DNA of 7,030 bases, taken from Nitrospirota bacterium (lineage in GTDB: Bacteria > Nitrospirota > RBG-16-64-22 > JACRHK01). A program made the position numbers and the translations under genes. Where the stretch lies: contig JACRHK010000286.1 of NCBI GenBank assembly GCA_016217625.1, positions 1 to 7,030 on the forward strand, read 5' to 3'. Below, one piece after another: positions 1 to 4,038 of this stretch (position 1 is the stretch's first letter; every line of letters begins with the position of its first letter). Below the pieces are notes generated by a model. The model was not told where the DNA came from. It ran no database searches and worked only from the letters and a program-made list of their open reading frames with translations.

Positions 1-539
1 AGGAGGATGCTCCCCCCGGGTGCCGCCAGCGGGGTGGCGAGGGGGAGCAAGGTTTCCCGCTTCCCCAAGGCCCGGATCAGGACCGCGTCGAACTCCCGTT
101 GGTTGGAAATGTCCTCCACAAACCGCTCAATCCGTTCCTGCGCGATGCGGACATCCGGCGTTCCCAGCCTGCGCACCACTGCCGATAAGAACGCCGCTTT
201 TTTGAATGACGCCTCGACCAGGACAAGCCGAATCCCGGGGACGGCCAGCCTGAGGGGGAGGCCGGGAAAACCCGCCCCGGTGCCGAGGTCGACTACGCGT
301 TGTCGGGACCAGTCGGGGATCGCCTTCAGGGCCAGCAGGGAATCGAGAAAGTGCTTGACGAGGATCTCCCGCTCCGTGCGCAGGGCAGTCAGGTTGACCC
401 GCCGGTTCCATCGTTGCAGTTCTTGGAGATAGGTGAAGCACGCCTCCACGGTCTCCCGGGGAAAGGCCAGCCCCGCCTGTGCCGCCAGGCTGGAAAAGAG
501 GGTGCGCGGGTTGTGGTCTTCAGTCCGCTCCTTGATCAT
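1..539 (-). CDS. rsmG: 16S rRNA (guanine527-N7)-methyltransferase RsmG, 3' end cut off by window edge
   Basis: RsmG (GidB) transfers a methyl group from S-adenosylmethionine to N7 of G527 of 16S rRNA in the cytoplasm. Reading leftward from an ATG at 539, 179 codons are visible. Residues 42-51 (QRWNRRVNLT) and 62-69 (VKHFLDSL) are typical RsmG N-terminal signatures. Residues 83-96 (VDLGTGAGFPGLPL) are the SAM-binding motif I, and E109 should be the acidic residue after strand beta2. IRALG at 155-159 matches the family's R-A segment. The family is about 205-220 residues, so roughly 30-40 C-terminal residues lie outside the window. The start is not certain: no clear Shine-Dalgarno sequence precedes the ATG, and in-frame GTG (560) and TTG (548) lie before the upstream stop at 564-566. 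In many genomes rsmG is followed by parA and parB, which would fit the parS upstream. mnmG, its usual upstream partner, is absent here. Confidence 0.93.
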   Translation of the reverse strand, partial: MIKERTEDHNPRTLFSSLAAQAGLAFPRETVEACFTYLQELQRWNRRVNLTALRTEREILVKHFLDSLLALKAIPDWSRQRVVDLGTGAGFPGLPLRLAVPGIRLVLVEASFKKAAFLSAVVRRLGTPDVRIAQERIERFVEDISNQREFDAVLIRALGKRETLLPLATPLAAPGGSIL

Positions 540-567
540 GCGCGGCAAGCAGGGGGTCACGCTCTAT

Positions 568-577
568 TACAAACGCA
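568..577 (+). repeat. Left arm of 10-bp inverted repeat
   Basis: TACAAACGCA here is the exact reverse complement of TGCGTTTGTA at 794-803. The two arms enclose about 216 bp containing the GC-rich palindromic block. No target-site duplication is evident around them, so a mobile origin is only a possibility. Confidence 0.45.
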
Positions 578-656
578 TTTATGGGTGTTCCCCGCAGCGG
601 GGCCGGGCGCGGCCCACCTCCCCGTGCGGCATCGGCCCCGGGGTGGGGGGCGGCGA

Positions 657-670
657 CAGGGGGCCCCCTG
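657..670. repeat. 14-bp perfect GC palindrome
   Basis: CAGGGGGCCCCCTG equals its own reverse complement. It sits in the middle of the GC-rich spacer. With no spacer between the arms, it is more likely a feature of duplex DNA than a stable RNA hairpin. No T-tract follows on either strand, so it is not a standard intrinsic terminator. Confidence 0.6.
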
Positions 671-793
671 CCCGCGCGGACGGACTCCCGGAGCACGGCC
701 GGGGGATGGCGCCGACAGGACCCGCCCCGGGGCCTGCTGGCAGCGAGGGGAGGGCCTCCGGGCAGCACCACCCGCTGCGATCATAAGAGTGAT

Positions 794-803
794 TGCGTTT
801 GTA
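794..803 (-). repeat. Right arm of 10-bp inverted repeat
   Basis: TGCGTTTGTA is the reverse complement of the arm at 568-577. Base composition drops sharply from GC-rich to mixed just left of this arm, at about 780, so the pair roughly marks the edges of the unusual block. Confidence 0.45.
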
Positions 804-837
804 TCAGATAGCCGGAATGTTGCTAGCAAGGGTTCAC

Positions 838-853
838 TGTTCCACGTGGAACA
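838..853. promoter_or_regulatory. parS site, predicted ParB-CTP loading site
   Basis: TGTTCCACGTGGAACA is a perfect 16-bp palindrome. It matches the chromosomal parS consensus (TGTTTCACGTGAAACA) except for one symmetric change in each arm, and this T-to-C/A-to-G version is known from pseudomonad-type parS sites. ParB clamps load here and spread, guiding origin segregation with ParA and recruiting SMC. Its position about 3 kb from the origin and upstream of rsmG, which is often followed by parAB, supports the call. No second site with the CACGTG core is present in the window. Confidence 0.88.
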
Positions 854-897
854 CTGCAGTCTGACTCCTGCGGCAAGGTCTCTTCGCCCCGGAGATT

Positions 898-2514
898 TCA
901 GGACGGCAGCGCGACGGCCTTGTCCCCACTTAAGAGCCGGTTCACGTAATACTGTTGGCCGATAGAGAAGAGATTGCTCACCGTCCAGTAGAGGGTCAAC
1001 CCGGAGGGAAACCCATAGACGATGAACATGGCCGTTAAGAACACCGGCATCAATAACATCATCTTGTTCTGCGTCGGATCGAGCGTGGAGGGAGACATCT
1101 TCATCTGGGCCAACATCGAGACCCCCATGATCACAGGGAGAATATAATAGGGATCGCTCGCCGAGAGGTCCTCGATCCACCAGGCAAACGGCGCATGTCT
1201 CAGCTCAATCGCTATGGAAAATAGGTTGTAAATACCTATAAAGATTGGAATTTGCAGGCCCATAGGGAGACACCCTTTCATTCCCCCCATCGGGTTGACC
1301 TTCTGCTTCCGGTAGAGCGCCATCATCTCTTGGTTCAGCCGTTGCGTGTCGTCCTTGTACCGCTTCTTGATCTCCTCTAGTTTGGGCTGGATCTGCTGCA
1401 TTTTCTTCATCGAGCGTTTCATGGCCACTTGACTGATATGGGTCGGGTAAAAGAGGAGGAGCCGGAGGATCACCGTGATGACGAGGATGGCGACCCCGTA
1501 GTTATGCGTCCAGCCGTAAAGGATCTGCAGGCCGCGGAAAACCGGAATGGCGATGAACGTGAACCACCCGTAATAGACCGCGCGTTCCAGACTGACCCCC
1601 AGGGCCGAGAGGCGGTCGTACTCCTTTGGTCCCGCATAGAGGGTAAACGCCGCGCTCGCCTTCCCCTCCCGCTCGGGGATCAGGACTCCAGCCCGCACCA
1701 GATGGCCGTTTCCGCGCATCCCCTCATAGAAAGCTATCTTCGTCGGATCCCTTGGGATCAGGGCTGCCAGGAAGTATTTATCCTCAACAGCCACCCATCG
1801 CACCTCGCCCTCCACCGTGTGCCGCTCCGGTTTCAATTCCTCTAGCGCAACCTGTTGCTCTGTCCGATCCACCAGGAGATAAGGCCCAATGTGCACATTG
1901 TTGCCGGTACGATGCTCATCGAAAATCCCAAAATTCTCGCCTAGATAGAGCGCGCCTCCCCCTACTCCTTCGGTCTCCAGCTTGAGTTCGACGCGATAAT
2001 CTTGATTCGAAAACCGCAGCTTCTTCACCACCCGAGGGCCGATTGGCCCACCCCGCGTGAAGATCACCTCCCCTTCCGGCTGCGAGGCGCTCAACCGCAA
2101 CGTGTCCCGGTTGACTTGATATTCGCCCTCCAGGAAAGGCGTTTGCAGTTCCTGTGCTCCCACGACAACCGCTAAGGCCGGAAAGCTTGCTTGTCGGGAG
2201 AGGATCTGGACGGGATCGGTCCGGGCGTCATTCCAGTACTGCTTCAGCTCCCAAGAGACGATCCCTCCCCCCATGGTCGTCAGCTCCGCGCGGTAGAGTT
2301 CTGTTTCCACCACGATGCGCCGCCCCTGGCTCGCCCAGGGCCGGGGCATCCCGACCGTCCCCTTGATCTTTGGGGTTTCCCCTGCGACCGTCGCCGTCTT
2401 TTGTTCGCTGTTCTCCTTGGACTCTTTCGCCTTCTCCCCGCCTAAAAACAGGTATTGATAGACAAGGAGCACCGCGAGCGAGAGCGCGATTGCCAGGATC
2501 AGCCGAATCTCCAT
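898..2514 (-). CDS. yidC: Membrane protein insertase YidC, Gram-negative type
   Basis: YidC inserts and folds inner-membrane proteins, alone or with SecYEG. The 538-residue length fits the diderm form. Residues 4-24 are a hydrophobic N-terminal anchor, about 55-305 form the beta-rich periplasmic P1 domain, and the conserved insertase core follows. The core has a first membrane helix at about 338-358 carrying the invariant hydrophilic-groove arginine (R351 in VILRLLLFYP), then the cytoplasmic helical hairpin at about 362-412 (QPKLEEIKKRYKDD and NQEMMALYRKQKVNP). The remaining helices lie at about 415-433, 455-472 and 485-527, including the signature FPSGLTLYW at 502-510. The ATG at 2514 lies 3 bp after the yidD stop, and a GGTGGAG ribosome-binding site sits inside the end of yidD, so the two are probably translationally coupled. 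The C-terminus (DKAVALPS) is short, without the long basic tail seen in monoderm homologues. No clear terminator follows. Confidence 0.97.
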   Translation of the reverse strand: MEIRLILAIALSLAVLLVYQYLFLGGEKAKESKENSEQKTATVAGETPKIKGTVGMPRPWASQGRRIVVETELYRAELTTMGGGIVSWELKQYWNDARTDPVQILSRQASFPALAVVVGAQELQTPFLEGEYQVNRDTLRLSASQPEGEVIFTRGGPIGPRVVKKLRFSNQDYRVELKLETEGVGGGALYLGENFGIFDEHRTGNNVHIGPYLLVDRTEQQVALEELKPERHTVEGEVRWVAVEDKYFLAALIPRDPTKIAFYEGMRGNGHLVRAGVLIPEREGKASAAFTLYAGPKEYDRLSALGVSLERAVYYGWFTFIAIPVFRGLQILYGWTHNYGVAILVITVILRLLLFYPTHISQVAMKRSMKKMQQIQPKLEEIKKRYKDDTQRLNQEMMALYRKQKVNPMGGMKGCLPMGLQIPIFIGIYNLFSIAIELRHAPFAWWIEDLSASDPYYILPVIMGVSMLAQMKMSPSTLDPTQNKMMLLMPVFLTAMFIVYGFPSGLTLYWTVSNLFSIGQQYYVNRLLSGDKAVALPS

Positions 2515-2517
2515 CCG

Positions 2518-2745
2518 CTATCTCTCCACCGGATCGAATCCCCCGGGACACCATGGATGACAACGAAGGATGCGACCGAGGAAACGCCCGGTCCCCCTCC
2601 ACCAGCCGTACCGCTCGACCGCCTCTCTCGCGTACTCTGAACAAGACGGATAGAACCGACAGGTCGGTGGAAGAAAAGGCGAGATGCCACGCTGATAAAA
2701 ACCAATCAAGCCGATCAAGAATCGCGTCACGTCTGTCCTTTCCAT
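2518..2745 (-). CDS. yidD: YidD, membrane protein insertion efficiency factor
   Basis: This 75-residue protein is the small conserved YidD that assists YidC-dependent insertion at the inner membrane; its exact mechanism is not settled. The family pattern is complete: FYQRGISPFLPPTCRFYPSC at 16-35 with the conserved cysteines C29 and C35, SEYAREAVERYG at 36-47, and the C-terminal RCHPWCPGGFDPV at 61-73. The N-terminal stretch 9-16 (FLIGLIGF) is a short amphipathic or hydrophobic helix. The ATG at 2745 lies inside the 3' end of rnpA, giving a 19-bp overlap, and a G-rich run just upstream (GGGGGG) could serve as ribosome-binding site. A GTG at codon 6 is an alternative start. The gene sits between rnpA and yidC as in most bacteria. 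Confidence 0.95.
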   Translation of the reverse strand: MERTDVTRFLIGLIGFYQRGISPFLPPTCRFYPSCSEYAREAVERYGWWRGTGRFLGRILRCHPWCPGGFDPVER

Positions 2746-3092
2746 CCCCCCATCTTCTTCAACACCAAGAGGAGATCCCGCTCCAACTCCGCCGTCTTCA
2801 CGTCTGCGGTACCCTCAAGCGCCGAGACAATCACTGCCGTTCCGGGAGGGAGGCCGGTGAAAATGTGTCTGATCGCTTCACGAAGCCTCCGCTTGACCCG
2901 GTTCCTCACGACAGCACACCCCACCTTTCGCCCCACGACAATCCCCACTCGGGGAACCCTTTCCCCAGGCGTCTTCCGAACATAACAGGTCACGTACTGT
3001 CCACGATCCCGCCGGCCCTGTCGATAGACCTCGAGATATTCCCACCCTTTCCTTAAGCGGAATCGCAGCCAAGTGGAGGCGAATCCCTTCAC
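2727..3092 (-). CDS. rnpA: Ribonuclease P protein component RnpA, GTG start
   Basis: RnpA is the basic protein subunit of RNase P. It binds the catalytic RNA and the 5' leader during tRNA maturation. From the GTG at 3092 it has 121 residues, within the usual 110-125. Residues 10-26 (RFRLRKGWEYLEVYRQG) are the typical N-terminal helix, 46-60 the RVGIVVGRKVG-type strand, and 61-76 the RNR-containing signature (VVRNRVKRRLREAIRH). The frame stays open to an ATG at 3233, which would give 168 residues. I prefer the GTG because GGGAG lies about 7 nt before it, the family starts there, and nothing resembling a ribosome-binding site precedes 3233. The added 47 residues have no RnpA-like features. It lies downstream of rpmH and overlaps yidD by 19 bp, as expected for the rpmH-rnpA-yidD-yidC operon. 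Confidence 0.93.
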   Translation of the reverse strand: MKGFASTWLRFRLRKGWEYLEVYRQGRRDRGQYVTCYVRKTPGERVPRVGIVVGRKVGCAVVRNRVKRRLREAIRHIFTGLPPGTAVIVSALEGTADVKTAELERDLLLVLKKMGGWKGQT

Positions 3093-3146
3093 CCCGTTAC
3101 TCCCAGGAAGCCCCAGCCTTGCGGTCAACTCCAGGTAAACCTTCAG

Positions 3147-3177
3147 GCCCCGATAGAAGCACAGCTTCCCACGGGGC
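3147..3177 (-). other. Two-part hairpin in the rpmH-rnpA spacer
   Basis: The outer arms GCCCCG (3147-3152) and CGGGGC (3172-3177) pair over 6 bp. After a 3x3 internal loop, GAAGC (3156-3160) and GCTTC (3164-3168) pair over 5 bp, with an ACA loop on the plus strand. It lies in the 163-bp spacer between the rpmH stop and the rnpA start. There is no T-tract on the downstream (left) side, so attenuation or mRNA processing are possible roles, not full termination. The structure is read by eye only. Confidence 0.4.
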
Positions 3178-3255
3178 AGGCCGGGGAGGAATAGACTATT
3201 TGAGAAGAGCTTCCTTGGAAGAAGCCCTGCCATACATGACGGGGAGTCACGGGGT

Positions 3256-3393
3256 TCACACGGAAAGCCGCTTTCTTCCTTTTTTCCGACGTCGTTGGAT
3301 CACCTGTCTTCCGCTCTTGGTCGCCATCCTGCGAAGAAAGCCGTGCGTCCGCTTCTTTTTCAACCGCGTGATTTTCTCGGTCGTAACCGACAA
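3256..3393 (-). CDS. rpmH: 50S ribosomal protein L34, TTG start
   Basis: L34 is a small, highly basic protein of the large ribosomal subunit that binds 23S rRNA. The 45-residue product starting at TTG 3393 contains the family core: [13 protein letters not shown] at 11-23, [19 protein letters not shown] at 24-42 and the typical ending RLSV. The length fits the usual 44-46. The start is supported by GGAGG located 8 nt upstream of the TTG, and by alignment of residue 1 with about the first residue of other L34 proteins. A GTG three codons upstream is the alternative. The N-terminal residues (SVTTEKIT) do not resemble the usual KRTYQPS. It is the first gene of the leftward operon, about 40 nt from a near-perfect promoter. 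The short length and non-ATG start make it easy to miss. Confidence 0.95.
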   Translation of the reverse strand: MSVTTEKITRLKKKRTHGFLRRMATKSGRQVIQRRRKKGRKRLSV

Positions 3394-3433
3394 CCTACCC
3401 ACCTCCCCTCGATGGTATAAAGGCAATGCCTGG

Positions 3434-3468
3434 ACGAATGATTATAATTCATAGGCCTTTTCTGTCAA
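3434..3468 (-). promoter_or_regulatory. Strong sigma70-type promoter for the rpmH operon
   Basis: On the minus strand a perfect -35 box TTGACA (3463-3468) and a perfect -10 box TATAAT (3441-3446) are separated by 16 bp. Transcription should begin near 3434 and run leftward, leaving a leader of about 40 nt with the GGAGG ribosome-binding site before the TTG of rpmH. Two perfect hexamers are unusual and suggest high constitutive expression, as expected for a ribosomal protein operon. Confidence 0.85.
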
Positions 3469-3499
3469 GTCTATTCTATCGGGATTCTACGTTCCTGTG

Positions 3500-3540
3500 A
3501 GGGTAAGAAAAAAGATTAAATACCGTAGTAATAGTAGTAG
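3500..3540. promoter_or_regulatory. Predicted DNA unwinding element with five DnaA-trios
   Basis: The plus strand reads TAG-TAA-TAG-TAG-TAG at 3526-3540. This is five consecutive matches to the DnaA-trio pattern, 5'-[T/A]A[G/A]-3' on the strand that DnaA is thought to engage. An AT-rich, purine-rich stretch (3505-3522) lies on the far side, and a G-rich linker with a DnaA box lies on the near side. That is the order described for the basal unwinding system of oriC in Bacillus subtilis and other bacteria. Confidence 0.72.
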
Positions 3541-3554
3541 AGAGGGGTGATTGT

Positions 3555-3563
3555 TGTGGATAT
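3555..3563 (-). promoter_or_regulatory. DnaA box next to the trio run
   Basis: The minus strand reads ATATCCACA, one mismatch from TTATCCACA. The box is oriented toward the DnaA-trios, which lie 14 bp away across a G-rich linker, as expected for the box that seeds the DnaA filament. Confidence 0.75.
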
Positions 3564-3592
3564 CGTCGCCAACGATTTGGCAGCACAAGGAG

Positions 3593-3606
3593 TATGGGGT
3601 ATGGGG
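3593..3606 (+). repeat. Tandem TATGGGG repeat, two copies
   Basis: TATGGGG occurs twice in tandem within the G-rich strand, between the first and second DnaA boxes. Two copies are too few for a firm functional claim. Confidence 0.5.
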
Positions 3607-3610
3607 AAGT

Positions 3611-3619
3611 TGTGGATGA
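3611..3619 (-). promoter_or_regulatory. DnaA box
   Basis: The minus strand reads TCATCCACA, one mismatch from consensus. It has the same orientation as the box at 3555-3563 and lies 12 bp (start to start) from the next one. Confidence 0.65.
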
Positions 3620-3622
3620 GGA

Positions 3623-3631
3623 TGTGGAGAA
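3623..3631 (-). promoter_or_regulatory. DnaA box
   Basis: The minus strand reads TTCTCCACA, one mismatch from consensus. It is in the same orientation as the two neighbouring boxes, making a co-oriented array of three pointing at the trios. Confidence 0.6.
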
Positions 3632-3686
3632 AGGGATGAGGACTTTGTTGTGTGTGGCCTGAGAAGCGTAAGGGGGCGTTGGATGG

Positions 3687-3698
3687 GGTTCATGAACC
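3687..3698. repeat. 12-bp perfect palindrome in oriC
   Basis: GGTTCATGAACC equals its own reverse complement. It lies between the two DnaA-box clusters. It could bind a dimeric regulator of initiation, but I do not recognise it as a known site. Confidence 0.5.
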
Positions 3699-3728
3699 GG
3701 CGGGTGTCGAGGGGTGTGGGTAGGGCAT

Positions 3729-3754
3729 AGAGACTCTCGCCACAAAGGGTCTCT
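3729..3754. repeat. 9-bp inverted repeat in oriC
   Basis: AGAGACTCT and AGGGTCTCT pair over 9 positions, one of them G-T, around an 8-nt loop (CGCCACAA). No T-tract follows, so it is not a typical terminator. It may be a protein site or part of the origin structure. Confidence 0.45.
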
Positions 3755-3924
3755 CGGGTGATAGAATTCTCGGGGTAAAAAGGCTTGCTTTTATTAAATA
3801 GATTTGTTAGATTAACATCGGCCTTTTGCTTATGGGGAGAGGGCAGGAATTCCAGGAGGGCATGCCCGGTCGGTTAATCGAGAAATTAGTTTTGTAATTT
3901 ATTGAAAGATAACAAGATTTTGGC

Positions 3925-3933
3925 TTTTCCACA
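3925..3933 (+). promoter_or_regulatory. DnaA box upstream of dnaA
   Basis: TTTTCCACA fits TTWTNCACA. It converges on the perfect box 2 bp to its right, giving a symmetric pair of opposed boxes. Confidence 0.7.
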
Positions 3934-3935
3934 GG

Positions 3936-3944
3936 TGTGGATAA
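3936..3944 (-). promoter_or_regulatory. Perfect DnaA box upstream of dnaA
   Basis: TGTGGATAA on the plus strand is TTATCCACA on the minus strand, the exact high-affinity consensus. It is the only perfect match in the intergenic region and lies about 95 bp before the dnaA start. That fits either an origin element or DnaA control of its own gene. Confidence 0.88.
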
Positions 3945-3947
3945 CGG

Positions 3948-3956
3948 TGTGTGTAA
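3948..3956 (-). promoter_or_regulatory. Weaker DnaA box upstream of dnaA
   Basis: The minus strand reads TTACACACA, one mismatch from TTATNCACA. It is 12 bp from the perfect box, with the same orientation and spacing as the pair at 3611 and 3623. Confidence 0.55.
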
Positions 3957-3991
3957 CTTTTCTTATTAGCAGCAAGGGTCAAGCGAGACAG

Positions 3992-4018
3992 GTTGTTGAT
4001 TTATTAAATTTTTTTATG
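3992..4018. other. AT-rich tract between DnaA boxes and dnaA
   Basis: This 27-bp tract is almost wholly A and T and lies about 35 bp from the second DnaA-box cluster. It could be an alternative unwinding site or carry the dnaA promoter. A TTGTTG-16 bp-TATGCT pair overlaps it, but would leave only a very short leader, so the promoter call is weak. No trio run is seen here. Confidence 0.4.
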
Positions 4019-4038
4019 CTTCCGCTGGGGCGGGGAGA

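Larger units (their letters stand above)
540..837. other. Gene-free, very GC-rich palindromic spacer between rsmG and yidC
   Basis: I see no convincing gene here. Open frames on both strands have no recognisable motifs and look like products of the high GC content. The segment 585-740 is dense in GC self-complementary units: 590-602 (CCCCGCAGCGGGG), 600-615 (GGGCC and GGCCC around a 6-nt loop) and a perfect 14-bp palindrome at 657-670 (CAGGGGGCCCCCTG). It is bracketed by a 10-bp inverted repeat, TACAAACGCA at 568-577 and TGCGTTTGTA at 794-803. A 10-bp palindrome, TTGCTAGCAA, lies at 820-829 just before parS. The rsmG promoter probably lies in this spacer, but no strong -35/-10 pair is visible. 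Confidence 0.6.
3394..4038. other. oriC: Chromosomal replication origin region (oriC), rpmH-dnaA intergenic
   Basis: This 645-bp gene-free segment separates the divergent rpmH and dnaA genes, the most common site for bacterial oriC. From left to right it holds the rpmH promoter, an AT-rich stretch (3505-3522), a DnaA-trio run (3526-3540), a G-rich linker, three near-consensus DnaA boxes (3555-3631), a G-rich and C-poor stretch to about 3720, two inverted repeats, two AT-rich blocks (3781-3815 and 3873-3921), a second DnaA-box cluster (3925-3956) and an AT-rich tract (3992-4018) before dnaA. No tRNA or coding sequence is recognisable. Calling it oriC is inference from these signals and the gene context; which of the two parts melts first cannot be decided here. 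Confidence 0.9.

Noticed and set aside
794..829. Leftward promoter for rsmG (TTGCTA, 18 bp, GATACA)
   Set aside because: Only 4 of 6 and 3 of 6 consensus matches and about 250 bp from the gene; too weak to report as a feature.
838..897. Intrinsic terminator for yidC using the parS palindrome as hairpin
   Set aside because: The palindrome has no loop and no T-tract on the downstream side. The parS match explains the symmetry better.
557..1180. Open frames on both strands over the GC-rich spacer and the yidC 3' end
   Set aside because: Low-complexity Gly/Pro/Arg-rich translations without motifs, overlapping yidC or rsmG; typical of high-GC non-coding DNA.
2727..3233. RnpA starting at the ATG at 3233 (168 residues)
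   Set aside because: The extra 47 residues have no RnpA character and no ribosome-binding site precedes the ATG. The GTG at 3092 has GGGAG at good spacing and gives the normal family length.
3715..3723. Additional DnaA box (minus strand CTACCCACA)
   Set aside because: Two mismatches to consensus in a G/T-rich strand where TGTGG is common; not separable from chance.
3476..3745. An 89-codon minus-strand open frame within oriC
   Set aside because: It has a Thr/Pro/Ser-rich translation caused by strand skew, no ribosome-binding site, and overlaps the DnaA boxes, trios and the rpmH promoter.
3785..3813. Rightward dnaA promoter (TTGCTT, 17 bp, TAGATT)
   Set aside because: Three of 6 and 4 of 6 matches in AT-rich DNA where such pairs arise easily; several equally weak options exist nearby.
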